This document shows, one piece after another, positions 51,107 through 63,579 of a stretch of 64,000 nucleotides of DNA; position 1 is the first letter of the stretch, and every line of letters starts with the position of its first letter. This DNA is from Mesostigma viride (Eukaryota; Streptophyta; Mesostigmatophyceae; Mesostigmatales; Mesostigmataceae): positions 1,574,689 through 1,638,688 of the forward strand of contig RPFO01000090.1 of NCBI GenBank assembly GCA_009746045.1. Reading direction: 5' to 3'. The notes beneath the pieces were generated by a model, which was given only the letters and a program-made list of their open reading frames with translations, was not told the origin of the DNA and did not search any database. A program made the position numbers and the translations under genes.

Positions 51107-52655
51107 ATGGCACCCACATAGACTGATGCCGTCCGCTGTGCACCAGTGACAGTGAAGGCGGGGAGGAGAGGAAGAGGGAGAGAAAGAGGGGGGAGGAAAG
51201 AGGGGGGGAGGAAGGAGAGGGGAGGAGGAGGGACGAGGGGGAGGGGAATGGGAGGGGGAGAGGATGAAGAGGTGAAGAGGGAGAGGGATGAGGAGGATGC
51301 GGAATTGGGAGCGGGGAGATGACTTGGTAGATGAGAGCGGTGCCATCTACCGGCGCCATGGAATGAAGTGGTAGACAAAGTTTACTCCATGGTTGTCGGG
51401 GCAAGTAGGAGATGCACGCCTGGCCTAGCTGAATTTAAATTCAACGAGTTGAGTTTGGAGAGGCTGCATTTTGCTTGGATGAAGAATGTTAGCTATGGGC
51501 CAAACTTTTATGGCTTGTAGCCAAATCCTCTTGGGGTATGTGCACAGGTACTAGCGGTTGTTTTCAATTGCGAGGATTCCTGCTTGTTAGCGATTGTTGG
51601 CCTCTCACCCTGCAGCCTGGTAGATGTGATGGCATGCTAGCCACCTCATGGTCATCCGATCTGTGTGGATTTGCATTTTGCACACCCTGATTAAGGCCAC
51701 ATGATATGATGCATGTTTGTTATTTTTGATAGATGTGTATATGCGAAAAGAGGCATAATATGCTTGTATATAGTGGCTAGCAAATGTCTACTACCTTTAC
51801 CTATGCCTGACCTTACAAAGTTTGAGGATGGTCTAATGTAGTGGCAAACAGGTTATTTACAAACAATTCACAGGTTTTTCTGGACATAGGTTGAGGGATT
51901 ACTTACCAAAATGCTTGAAAAAGGCAAAAATTTGCGCACCATTTATGCTAGCAAAACGTCACTATTTTGAGATCAAAGTTACTGGCCCAAACTTGGCCCA
52001 TGGTCTAAATCTAGTGGTGGTTTAGGTTGCTTCCAACATTTCATACTTTCTGACATAGTTTGATTATGTTTAGAGTTACACTGAGCAAAAAATGCTTTTG
52101 AAAAATGGCAAAAAAAAATGCACCATTTATGCTAGCAAACGCACTATTTGACGTCAGACTGAGCCCAAACTTAGGCCATGTCTTAATCTAGTGGTTGTTA
52201 GGTTTGCTTCCCAATATCATAGCTTTATGACGTAGTTTGATATTGTTTAGTAGCTACACTGAAGCAAAATGCTTGAAAATTGGCAAGAAATGCAGTATTT
52301 ATGCTAGCAAAACGTCACTATTTTGAGTTCAGATTGACCCCAAACTTTGTGCATGGGGTTCTTATTCTAGTGGTAATTAGGTTTTGCTTGCAAATATCCA
52401 TGATGGTTTGAGTGTTTAGTACTGTTTTCCTATTTATACTTATTTTTTAATTAACAAAAACAATGACAAAAATGTACCTTTATTTGCTAGCAAATTGTCA
52501 CCAAGATGACGTACCGATCGATACCAAACTTTTTGTTACGAGGTCTATTTTGGTTGCAAAACATCATGCATGACAATTTTCAGCAAAAAAGACAAACTTT
52601 CGGTACGAAGTACATTTTGCGTTGCTGGAGTAACATTCTTAATGGCTGGTAAGGG
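51107..52655. repeat. Version 2 of the acidic tract and 172-bp repeats
   Basis: Indel-rich equivalents of 38,898-40,385; GCTAGCAAA starts recur at similar spacing (about 51,775-52,490). The right inverted end appears as GCGTTGCTGGAGTAACATTC near 52,618. Confidence 0.7.
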
Positions 52656-53699
52656 CCGGTCAGCACGGCGTTCATTCCACGGTGCTTGTCATGGCCAGGG
52701 TCAGCACGGCAGACGATGTCCACGGTGCTTTGTATTGGCCAGGGCAGCACGCAGACAGTTCTTCACGGTGCTTCGTTAATTATGGCCAGAGTCAGGCACA
52801 GCGGTATCCACGGTGCTCGGACGCGTGTACACATCCGTATGTGAGAGGTGTCCTTTAAGGGGGGTGCAAGGATCGGCTGGGAGGACACTCTATGTGTGTA
52901 TGCTGCTTGCATGGGTGCAACTGGCCCAAGGCCCATTAATGGGGACGTGGCGCGCCGAATATTTTCAACGCTGCCAAAAATTTCGCCGTGGATACCGTTC
53001 CGTACGGATGTTATAATGTGTGCCCGGACCGCTTTCAAACCCTCGCGGAGTGGCCATTTTGGCGGCGTGCCCTTTATGCAATATTATTAATCGACTATGG
53101 CACGTAAACAGCTAGAAAAAATGCTTGAATTTGCGCAGAAGATTAGTTGATGACCTTCATTCCGAGGCGGAAAGTTTACGGTTTGCAATATTGCTAAATT
53201 TTCTCAAACGGGCTACGGGCGGGGGGTCAGGACATTAATTTCTCTTGCGGATCATGAAATTTAATGCAGGTTTACGGGCAGCTATTGGTGAGGGGCAACA
53301 TAGGCTCTAAAGAGCGATTTATTGAAGCTAACTTAATGGTGTTGTCGCAGTTGGTGCGAAGCTTCCCGGTTTCTTTTACATTTCCGGCATCACGTAAGAA
53401 CCTACGCAGGCCTGCGCATGTCGCCTTCGATGTATTCACGGAAGTGCGCACCTTCCTTAGTGTCGCCTGATCAATGGATGATGCTTTTTTATTGTTCGAG
53501 CTTGCGTGCCAGTTTATGCATTGATAACATTTCCCACGCAAGGCGCCTGCAGGGTGCATTACGTCGGCCTTTCGCCTTTTTTTCGGGGCAGTTTCCCTGC
53601 CCAGGAAGCGCCCATTTCTTTCGGTTCATCGTTCGATTCTTAGCTATTTCGTACAATTTCGTTTTGTAGTTGTGGCTTGGGCATGCTACAATGCGCCGA

Positions 53700-55200
53700 G
53701 GTCAAGTTGTTGGTAATGTGTGGACATTTGTTTTCATAATCCTTTGGACATGAGGCTTGCTCAGACGCTTTGTTATGCTGCCGGATCTGACACGCCTGTG
53801 TTAGGAACGACATCCCGGCATGTGCCAGAGGCTAACAAGCTGGCATCAGCTTCTTAGCAAATTGCCATTGGAAAGGAAGGTGAGAGTGGTTCTTTTGTGG
53901 GCCATACTGCATTGAGTTGGCATGCATTTTAGATAGGTGTTTCCATTGCTTTCCTTGAGCTATACCATTCAGACTCCCTGCTATTGTGTCTGCAGCAAGG
54001 CCAAGCTGGATATGGGATGTGAATGCTTGGCAGACAACATTATGATTTGCTGCCAAGTTTGCAGGCTGTGCACAGTTGCCTCTATTGCTTTTGGTCAGTC
54101 TTTCTTAAGGTTTTACACGTATACTTGCGGAGTTCTTGGGCATTAAAATTTACATGGTAACCTTTGGGCTTGAGCTTAGTGTATGCTCTCTTTGGTGCCG
54201 TGTATCAAAGGAGACAACCAGCGCAGGCCAGAGGTGCGTGTATGCCCTTAGCCGATGGTGTTGCTATCGCACGCTTGGTTAAAAGGGCTAGGGCCATGCT
54301 CGAGGGCAGGGGAGGCAGATGATGGTGCCTAGCCTTTCTTATGTTGTGGTGATCGAGTTGGGGCATGTTTTTTGGCCTCTTGATGGAAAAACATGATGTC
54401 TAGGTGGGCCTTATACACAGAAAAACCTCATTTAGCGTATGTTCAGGTTTTAGCAACGCAAAACCTTATAACTTGAGCTAGACTTGTCGCGAATGACCTG
54501 GGACTTTGACCACTGCTGTCCCCCTGTAGCCGGATTTTCGCTTGATTTTTGGCCATCTTGAAGTGTTTATGATTATGTTTATTCCCAATGTCCGGTAAAA
54601 AAAAGACCTTTTGGCGGGAAAATTAATAACTGTTCAAGGTTTTGCCATTTCCATGATGTAAATAGCTCAGGGCAAGCTACACACTCAGGGAACTACAAAT
54701 GGGTTGATTTTTGGTTGCCAACAAATGTGTGCATTGGCTGGGGCCATACCCAGCCCTTAAATTAGCGTCTTTCTTCTTATTTATAGCGCAATCATGGCAT
54801 TATACTTGGGGGGGGTACTTCCCAACCAAGTGCATGGACAACTCCACAAGAGATGTTATTTAGTGCACCGCAATCACCGTATTTCAGCATGTGCAAATGA
54901 ATTTTCAAGTGTTATTTACCATAGTTCAATTTTTAAGGCGTTTTGGTGTGCCACCTTCCCCTTTGGATCCGGAACCAGCCAAGGATGCACGTTGTGGCCA
55001 TATTTTGTTTAACCCGCTTTACCTGCAGATGCAAGTATCAGGAAGACACCCTTCGGGGCCATAATTTATTGAAACATGTTATCAGGGAAAAACATCCGTT
55101 GGAGCTGGCCCATTGGTTCGATAAATCACTGGCGCCACTGCATGTGGTTTATGGATTTTAAAGACAAAATGCTGCTCTGGTAGAAATGACATACACATGG
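53700..55200. other. Version 2 of the non-coding stretch 41,400-42,840
   Basis: Collinear with version 1 with scattered indels. No gene. Confidence 0.5.
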
Positions 55201-55619
55201 GCATTAATTAATTAATTAACTCGTGCTCCCGTTGGGGAGTCACGCGGAGCAGCACCGAAGTGCTTAATTCCCTGGCTGTGTGGTGCACTACAGGAGAAAG
55301 GCAGAGACCCCCAGTCTCCTCATGCCAAAGCATGCCACAGCTGCAATCCCGGGCGCGGCTAGCGAAAAGGACGGCTAACGATCCGGCAAACTGTGCGGTT
55401 TGCAATAAGACCCATGTGACATATCATGCAAGGAGCCGTGGCAAGTAATCTGAACATAGCCAGGGCGTAGCATGGCTGTACTTAGGACTAGGCTAAGGCT
55501 ATTGGCTGGTTGTTACCGTGCGTTGGCGGCACGTGGAACTTAGGTGTGTTGGCACAGGCTAGGCATGGCTGCCTTAGCGGCAGTGACGCCAATGGTTACA
55601 AGCTAGGGCTATTGCTATT

Positions 55620-56376
55620 CTAGCCCGCTGGGGGTGCGTCCACATCTTGGTTGTTGAATCATTCAGGCCCCGCCCCGTCCAGTACACCTTGGGCTTCTGG
55701 GGCGGGTCCTGCTTTAATGGCGGAGGTATTTCCGGCCCACAGGTCGCGTCGGCTGCTGTTGCTGAGCGGGTGAGGTCGTCATCCAGCGTCCCAGGTGAGG
55801 TCGTGCAAACCGCTTGCGACGCGAGAGAGGAACCGCTGCTTTATCCTCAGGGGAGGGGAAGGTGAGTAGGACTGGTTGGGGGGGCCCGCCCTTTGTCCGT
55901 GGTGGGGAAGGCGGTGGCCACCCACGCAGTTCTACCTCACCCTACCAGGCCCATGAGGAGGTAAGAAGCTGGTTCTTTGAGCTCGTCGCAAGGAGAGGTT
56001 GACGTCTCACCTGGCTTCTGGGGGAAGCGACGGTAAGCACCAACTCGGCACTCGCGGCGAGCGCGATCGGTTGACCTCTCCGGTTGCTGGGGCCTGGCGG
56101 TGGTCTCCAGCTCCTGGAGCTTTTGTGGCAGATTGGCGTCGGTGGGTGGAGGCGGTCGCTGACCGCAGCGAGGTCACCGGCGTAGGAGAGCGGCGGGGAG
56201 GTTCGCCACAGCATCCTGCCGGGGTGGCTGGGATGCAATGGTGGCGTCTGCTCCGCTATTCTTTTGCGGACCTGTGTTGGTCCAGGGCCTCGATTGTGGG
56301 CGGTGATGCCTCAAGCTTCTTCAGGAGCACGCCACAGCGTGTGCCCCTCCACCTGGTTTTAAGGCGAGAGACAAGG
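55620..56376 (-). pseudogene. Truncated, indel-rich LINE ORF1 copy
   Basis: Equivalent to 43,233-43,945 (RRM/CTD end plus part of the coiled coil). It stops abruptly at GGCGAGAGACAAGGCAAC, where version 3 starts inside the left part of the 8.3-kb element. The join shares only ACAAG, consistent with an artificial junction. Confidence 0.7.
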
Positions 56377-57033
56377 CAACAAGTACATTTTGAGTTTTTC
56401 CAAGTTTCTGTTTTTTTGCTTGTTTCAAGTTCAGTTTTGCATAAAAAGTGTCCCCATAGCCCCTGGATCTCATCTGGAGGTAGTTGAACTAGTATATGCT
56501 ACAATATACTAGGTTGTACTTTTTCTACTACATTTATACTATAATGTACTAAATTGAACTACATTGAACTAAATGTAACTGTGATTGATGCCCCTGTAAC
56601 GTCTCCCAATGCTCAATAACAGGTCTGGCCACCATTGGTGACCTCCTAGAGCCATTCACAGCTGCATTTCGTGGATCACCGCACAAAAAAAAAATGTTTT
56701 TACTTAGCCTTATCAACATGGGAATGAGGGCTTTGGTGTGCAAACATGCATGTGTGCTAAAAATTGGACATTCTGACACTGCGCGAGAGTCTGGTAATAC
56801 TTAAGCACTTCAGGTCATGATCGAAGTATAGAATGAACTGATGCAAGCAATCAAGCATTATGCAAGGAATGGAATGCTGCAATGAATTTTAGCAGTAATA
56901 CTTGCAACTAGGGAACACACGATAAAGTCACGAATCTGACATGCATTGTGCCGTCATGGCACATGCATGAACATGTACACGAACAGAGGATCACGCGGAC
57001 GCCCACGTGCACGCGCATGGCAATCCCCATGCG

Positions 57034-57169
<136 letters not shown>

Positions 57170-57389
57170 CCACAAGCCCCAACTCCAAACATTGCACCAA
57201 TGACCCACCCACCCAAACCCAACCCCAGCCCCCCCGCCCCGCCCGCCCGCCCCCGCCCCCCGCCCCCGCCCCCCCCCCGCCCCCGCCCCCGCCCCCGCGC
57301 CCCGCCCCCGCCCCCGCCCCCGCCCCCCGCCCCCGCCCCGCCCCGCCCCCGCCCCCGCCCCGCCCGCCCCCTGCCCCCGCACCCGCCCA

Positions 57390-58505
57390 TTCTCACCCAC
57401 GCCCACCCCACGCCCACGCCCACGCCCACGCCCACGCCCACGCCCACGCCCACGCCCACGCCCACGCCCACGCCCACGCCCACGCCCACGCCCACGCCCA
57501 CGCCCACGCCCACGCCCACGCCCACGCCCACGCCCACGCCCACGCCCACGCCCACGCCCACGCCCACGCCCACGCCCACGCCCACGCCCACGCCCACGCC
57601 CACGCCCACGCCCACGCCCACCCTAGCCTCACCCCTACTCCAAGCCACAATTATACCCAAAGCCACAGCCAGAAGTAGAGCGCAGCTGCAACAATAGCAG
57701 ACGTAGCTGAGACACACACCTACCCACGCCAACGCCCACGCCCACGCCCACGCCACGCCCACGCCCACGCCCACGCCCACGCCCACGCCCACGCCCACGC
57801 CCACGCCCACGCCCACGCCCATGCCCACGCCCACGCCCACGCCCACGCCCACGCCCACGCCCACGCCCACGCCCACGCCCACGCCCACGCCCACGCCCAC
57901 GCCCACGCTCACGCCCACGCCCACGCCCACTCCAACGCCCACTCCCACGCCCACGCCCACGCGCACGCGCACGCCCACGCCCACGCCCACGCCCACGCCC
58001 ATGCCCACGCCCACGCCCACGCCCACGCCCACGCCCACGCCCACGCCACCCCACGCCCACGCCCACGCCCACGCCCACGCCCACGCCCACGCCCACGCCC
58101 ACGCCCACGCCCACGCCCACGCCCACGCCCACGCCCACGCCCACGCCCACACCCACACCCACACCCACGCCCACGCCCACGCCCACGCCCACGCCCACGC
58201 CCACACCCACGCCCACGCCCACGCCCACACCCACACCCACGCCCACGCCCACGCCCACGCCCACGCCCACGCCCACGCCCACGCCCACGCCCACTCCCAC
58301 GCCTACGCCCACGCCCACGCCCACGCCCACGCCCACGCCCATGCCAACGCCCACGCCCACGCCCACGCCCACGCCCACGCCCACGCCCACGCCACGCCCA
58401 CGCCGCCCACACCCACGCCCACGCCCACGCCCACGCCCACGCCCACGCCCGCGCCCATGCCCACGCTCACGCCCACGCCCACGCCCACGCCCGCGCCTGC
58501 GCCCA
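57390..58505. repeat. CCCACG hexamer satellite, version 3
   Basis: Two arrays (57,396-57,620 and 57,721-58,500) separated by the same spacer as in version 1. Single-base indels at 57,752, 58,046 and 58,391 change the reading phase. Confidence 0.9.
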
Positions 58506-58774
58506 CCCTAGCCTCACCCCTACTCCAAGCCACAAATGCACCGTAAGCCACAGCCAGAAGTACAGCACAGCAGCGACAATTGCAGACTTAGCCCAGACAC
58601 ACACCTACCCACGTCAATGCCCCTGCCCAGAGACTCGCGGCCTCATCCCACCCCCCTGCACGAACAGTTCCCAAACAAAAGAAAAGGCAAACAAAAGGAA
58701 CAAGAGTAGCAAGCTGCATTGCGAGCACATATGCCAGTTCTGGTGCACATGCCAGGCCGAAAGCAACTCATGAT

Positions 58775-58921
58775 TGCCCCTGCCCCTGCCCCTGCCCCTA
58801 CCCCTGCCCCTGCCCCTGCCCCTGCCCCTGCCCCTGCCCCTGCCCCTGCCCCTGCCCCTGCCCCTGCCCCTGCCCCTGCCCCTGCCCCTGCCCCTGCCCC
58901 TGCCCCTGCTCCTGCCCCTGC
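58775..58921. repeat. CCCCTG hexamer satellite, version 3
   Basis: Matches 34,318-34,465 in length and in its two variant units. Confidence 0.9.
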
Positions 58922-58924
58922 CAT

Positions 58925-60117
58925 CACCATTCTAACCACCACACATTACGAAAAGCAAGAAGAAATTATAATAATAATAAGAAGAAATTATAAGAAGAAG
59001 AAATAATAATAATAAACAAGCACAAAGTTGACTGCACATGCGACTGTACCAGTAGGCACGTAGCAAATTTTAGCTGCAGCTTCAATTTCAACTTCATTGC
59101 AATTGCAAGTGTGACTGCATGTGTAATTGCACTACCAATGCCTAATGCCCACTGCATGTGCCCAGTGCGAATGCAATTCAAAAGCAACATGCAATCGAAA
59201 TTACAGCTGAAGCCGGCTATTAACAAAGATATTTAAAGCAGTTGTTAACTACAGAGACCCAATGAAAATGCAAATGCAATGAAAAAGCAACAGAAGTTGA
59301 AGCCACTGCCACTCTACCTGCCGACAGTAACACCACCGCCAGCACCCACTCATATCCCAACGACAAGGAAATAGAATTGCCCAAAGCCAGACATACATTG
59401 GGACGCATAAGCAAACGGCAACGCAAGCGCACATGCAAATGTATACGCAAAGGCAAAGGCAAAGGCAAACGCAAACGCAAACGCAAACGCAAGCTTGTCA
59501 TGTACCTACGCTTAACTGCAAACGCAAACTGTGCACGAAGCAAAAAGATTGGATGGCCAAGATCATGGCAAATACGAGGGCCGAAAACAATCCAACTTCA
59601 TCTAAATGTCCGAAATCCTCACGACGTTTCGATGCGCGCTTGAATGTCGAAGGCCTGCGCCGATTATCGATCATAAGTCGAATGTGTAATTGTCGGCTTA
59701 TGAGAACTGCTTTGCGACAGTATCACGTCAGGCCGTTCCTGTGCAGCCATTTTCCCTGTGCAGCGGGTGGACAACGTTCACTTTCCGCATTATTCATGGC
59801 TATCGAAGTTAATTCTTACCGACCCCGGCTGCCATGGCCACTGGCCACGCATATCAAGTTCAGGTATTCCCGACCTGTAGCGCAGCAGATTTCTGTCGGA
59901 AGGCATCCTAAGCATCGTGATAAAAGAAATCCGAACAATAGACATTCATGCTGCATCTAAGGACATTATGGCATTTGTATATACTGCAAGTACATGTATC
60001 GACATTGCCGTGATTGCTAACCCCGACTCACCATGAACAGGAACTTTCCCTCTGCCTCCATGAAATGTACTTCGTGAAATGTACTGTAATACATATGATG
60101 TACTACGATGATAATCA
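58925..60117. other. Non-coding-looking DNA, version 3
   Basis: Matches 34,470-35,660 with very few differences (for example one T missing near 59,053). No gene. Confidence 0.4.
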
Positions 60118-60732
60118 TCCCAGCAAAGCCATAGCACACCTTCCGTTTCGACCGCCATGTCGGCCACTAGTCCGGATAGCTCAATGTGCACCTGACCTTG
60201 ACACTAATCGCACAAACAGCCACAATTTTGCAAGCAAGAAGACATGGCTACCTCGGCATTTCATGAAATGTACTTCGTGAAATGCATTTCGTGAAATGTA
60301 CTAAGGAACGTGATTGGCCGGCGTTCGCTCGCCAAATCTCGCAAAATGTACTAAGGCACGTGATTGGTCCCGCAAAATGTACTAAGGAACGTGATTGGCC
60401 GGCGAAGATTCTGTTTGCTGCAATTAAAATTCCCTACAGAATCTTCGCCGGCCAATCACGTTCCTTAGTACATTTTGCGGGACCAATCACGTGCCTTAGT
60501 ACATTTTGCGAGATTTGGCGAGCGAACGCCGGCCAATCACGTTCCTTAGTACATTTCACGAAATGCATTTCACGAAGTACATTTCATGAAATGCCGAGGT
60601 AGCCATGTCTTCTTGCTTGCAAAATTGTGGCTGTTTGTGCGATTAGTGTCAAGGTCAGGTGCACATTGAGCTATCCGGACTAGTGGCCGACATGGCGGTC
60701 GAAACGGAAGGTGTGCTATGGCTTTGCTGGGA
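60118..60732. repeat. 615-bp palindrome, version 3
   Basis: Identical in layout to 35,662-36,276: two 296-base arms and a 23-base spacer, six ACGTGATTGG motifs in total. Confidence 0.9.
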
Positions 60733-61165
60733 CATAATCGTGGCTATCTGCTTCCTGGCTTTCGCTATCATGGTGATGGGACACCATGGGAAGCGCAAGT
60801 TCGCAGCCATAGTGCTAAGCGGCAGCACCCATGCCGGCAGCCTAGTGACCGACGAGACGTTCGACTGTAAGTGCGGCCACGAGTGCATGAAGCCCATTAG
60901 AATATCACATCTCCAGGCATTGCGAAGCGCCTGGTTTTCGCCCGGGCGGAAGCAAGAGGACAGGAAGGCGGCGATAAAGCAGCAGCTGCACCAGGGGGGG
61001 TACGACGCCATAACCACGATGTCGTCATCTACTCGTCACAAGTTCGTTCATGGCGCTGGTTTTCGGTTCGTTCTCGACGGGGGAGTCAAGGATATGAACA
61101 TAGGGTTTGTGACCCCTTTTCACTTTCGCGTTTCACTTTCGAGGCGGCCTTCAGGCACTGCCTGA
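60659..61165 (+). CDS. CxCx3C-motif protein, version 3
   Basis: 168-codon frame identical to that at 36,203-36,709, including the FDCKCGHECMKP cluster and a start inside the palindrome arm. Same downstream out-of-frame pieces and splice-like sites. Identity weakens any claim of independent selection, since it may be the same locus assembled twice. Confidence 0.35.
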   Translation: MHIELSGLVADMAVETEGVLWLCWDIIVAICFLAFAIMVMGHHGKRKFAAIVLSGSTHAGSLVTDETFDCKCGHECMKPIRISHLQALRSAWFSPGRKQEDRKAAIKQQLHQGGYDAITTMSSSTRHKFVHGAGFRFVLDGGVKDMNIGFVTPFHFRVSLSRRPSGTA

Positions 61166-61637
61166 AAATTAGCAACCACGTTTGGAACTCTTCGGACCAC
61201 CTGTGAAACTAATCACATTTGATGATGTGCTGGCGGGCCTGGGCATCGCATTTGAGCATTACTTCGAGCAGGGCTCAACAAGCTCGATTCGCCAACTCAA
61301 CCCGAAGAAGCCCTAAGCTGCGGTAAGACATATATTTGTGTGGATGGCTCTTGATATCATGCTGAATTTCTAGTCTTCTCTAGGTGGACAGTTCATGTGC
61401 AGCCATACAGGTCATCCATGTGTGTTTTAACCATGTTGCATGTGCCACAGATATTATGAGCAGTATTTACTAAGTGTGCTGGAGTCGTTGTTGCATGCTT
61501 GTTGTATTTCACAGTTCACGCCTGCATGAACGCATCGTTGATACTAATGATTATTCATATTGCATGACTGTTCTATTGGGGACGCCGCGCTTGATGTCAC
61601 AACGTGGCCGAAAGGGTGCATCCACCGCTGACGGCCG

Positions 61638-63353
61638 GTGGGTGAAATCGATGGACGCATTTCCGAAGAAGCCAGCCGCGGGCCACACCCATGGCGCGGG
61701 CGGGGGCGCGGGCGGGGGCGGGGGCGGGGGAGAAGGCGCGGGTGCGGGCGCGGGCGCCACCCAAGACGCGGGCGCGGGCGCGGGCCCGGCGGGGGCGGGG
61801 GCGGGGGCGCAGGCGCCGGCGCGGGTGCGGGCGCGGGCGCCACCCAAGGCGCGCGCGCGGGCGCGGGCGGGGGTGGGGGCGCAGGCGCCGGCGCGGGTGC
61901 GGGCGCGGGCGCCACCGCCGACTTGGATGATGAGCCAGCAACCGAAGCCGAGAGGGAGAGGCACCGCTCTTCGAAGGTGTTCGATCTCGAAGTGTTTTGG
62001 GGCCCGGATATGACCGTGTATGTCCGCTGGCGCCTAGCCGCATCGGAGACGTTGGTAAATGCACCGGTGAACAAGTGGCAGCCCACAGGGCCTAATGGCG
62101 AGGCTTGTGACGGGGTCACGCCCATTGGGTACACCCCGCAGGGAGATCCTGTCTATGGGTGCCTCCTCATAGAGCGTGGCAAGGCCCCCAAAGGAAGTCC
62201 TGGTCTAGTGCCGCTTTTTGAATGGGACGAGGGCGGTGCCAGGAGATGTACCTGCGCTAGCCTTCACAGCCTTTTTCCTGACATCGTCGCCGCTGAGAAG
62301 CAGCAGTTGCTGGACGGATGGATTGAGCAGGTGCCAAAGTCCGTGGAGGATGTGCGTGCCAACAACGAGAATCTGTTCGACATCATGGAGCAAAAGCTCA
62401 AAGAGAAGCGTGAACTGCAAGCGAACAAGGCGGTACCCTTACCGCTGCGATCTGCAGGCGACCAGTCGGTTGCGCGGGCAACACGAGCACTGAGGCTGCC
62501 CATAAAACAAGTAATCTCACACGTCGCTTGCCCTGCCCGCGAGATTCAAGCGCAGATCAACCGCGCATGTGCGCCCGCTGCGCGAGGGAGCACATCAACG
62601 GCAACGCCCGCTTTGCGCACACTGATTTCCGGCAGGCACACCTTCAAGGTGAATGGAAGCCTCATACGACGCAGCGACCTACTCGTTGTTAAGCGGCCAG
62701 CCGTCACCTGCGGGCAGGGAATGCCGTGGGCACCACACATGCTGGTGAAGGTCCTTGATCTGGAAGGCGATCGCACGGAGCGTGACAGCATTGTCGCCTC
62801 TCCTTACTACGCACCGTCGTGGACGGGCCAGTTTTCTAGAGTGACATTAGGTGGCGGCAGCGCAGGGATGACGGTCCCCATTTCTGATGTACACCTGCAG
62901 CACTGGACAGTGGGCGGTACGGCAGAGGTGCACCAGCCTGAGCTGATCAGTACCGGCAAACTGTCAGCTGCCACGGTGGCGGCGTTGAAAGAGCACCCGC
63001 AGATTGACTTTGAGCATTACAAGACTGCCACCGCCGCCAGGGCAGCAGCAAAGGATGACTGCAATGCCTACTTTGCCGAGCATGGAGCACGTGCGCTTAT
63101 CGGGATGCGCCTGTGTGCCCTGTTTCCGGGGATAGCGAGGAAGAGGGAGCGCTTCCATGGCTGGGTCACTAAGGTTCAGGAAAGGGGAGGTCACCTGCTC
63201 ATCAAGGCGATGTGGGCTGATGGGCAGTATGAGGACTATCATGCCCTGGCGGAGGTGACGCAGTTCGTGTGCGGCTGCCCACACCCAGTCGAGGCATTTG
63301 GCCGCGCTCGCTTCTTTCCACAGGAGCTAGGCTGGCACCGTGAACGCAGGTGA
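61638..63353 (+). CDS. Gly/Arg-rich Tudor/BAH-like cargo protein, version 3 (571 aa)
   Basis: Same length and conserved modules as 37,182-38,897, with rare substitutions outside the repeat (for example GKGPKG to GKAPKG). Inside the low-complexity region the reading phase differs: after GRGRGP this copy reads GGGGGGGAGAGAG where version 1 reads [15 protein letters not shown]. Offsetting indels restore the same frame at DLDDEPATE. So the low-complexity tract tolerates phase changes while the downstream frame and total length are preserved. Confidence 0.65.
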   Translation: MGEIDGRISEEASRGPHPWRGRGRGRGRGRGRRRGCGRGRHPRRGRGRGPGGGGGGGAGAGAGAGAGATQGARAGAGGGGGAGAGAGAGAGATADLDDEPATEAERERHRSSKVFDLEVFWGPDMTVYVRWRLAASETLVNAPVNKWQPTGPNGEACDGVTPIGYTPQGDPVYGCLLIERGKAPKGSPGLVPLFEWDEGGARRCTCASLHSLFPDIVAAEKQQLLDGWIEQVPKSVEDVRANNENLFDIMEQKLKEKRELQANKAVPLPLRSAGDQSVARATRALRLPIKQVISHVACPAREIQAQINRACAPAARGSTSTATPALRTLISGRHTFKVNGSLIRRSDLLVVKRPAVTCGQGMPWAPHMLVKVLDLEGDRTERDSIVASPYYAPSWTGQFSRVTLGGGSAGMTVPISDVHLQHWTVGGTAEVHQPELISTGKLSAATVAALKEHPQIDFEHYKTATAARAAAKDDCNAYFAEHGARALIGMRLCALFPGIARKRERFHGWVTKVQERGGHLLIKAMWADGQYEDYHALAEVTQFVCGCPHPVEAFGRARFFPQELGWHRERR

Positions 63354-63573
63354 TGGCACCCACATAGACGATGCCGTCCCTGCTGTGCACAGTGACAGTG
63401 AAGGCGGGGAGGAGGAGGAAGAGGGAGAGAAAGAGGGGGAGAAAGAGGGGGAGGAGGAGGGGGAGGAGGAGGGAGAGGGGGAGGGAGAATGGGAGGGGGA
63501 GGGGGAGGAGGAAGAGGGAGAGGGAGAGGGAGAGGAGGATGCGGAATGGGAGCCGGGGATGACTGGTAGATGA
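63340..63573 (+). CDS. Acidic Glu/Gly-rich ORF, version 3
   Basis: Identical to 38,884-39,117; see that entry. It overlaps the end of the 571-residue frame by 14 bases in the next frame. Confidence 0.3.
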   Translation: MNAGDGTHIDDAVPAVHSDSEGGEEEEEGEKEGEKEGEEEGEEEGEGEGEWEGEGEEEEGEGEGEEDAEWEPGMTGR

Positions 63574-63579
63574 GACGGT

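Larger units (their letters stand above)
46435..56376. repeat. Module version 2: indel-riddled copy of 34,440-43,945
   Basis: Collinear with 34,440-43,945: AT-rich part, palindrome (about 47,743-48,389), CxC frame, Gly/Arg-rich gene, acidic tract, 172-bp repeats, the 652-bp repeat (about 52,655-53,345) and ORF1. It differs mainly by single-base insertions, deletions and homopolymer-length changes every 10-20 bases; substitutions are rare. That is the pattern of uncorrected long-read sequence, not natural decay. Every gene in it is frame-broken. Confidence 0.8.
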
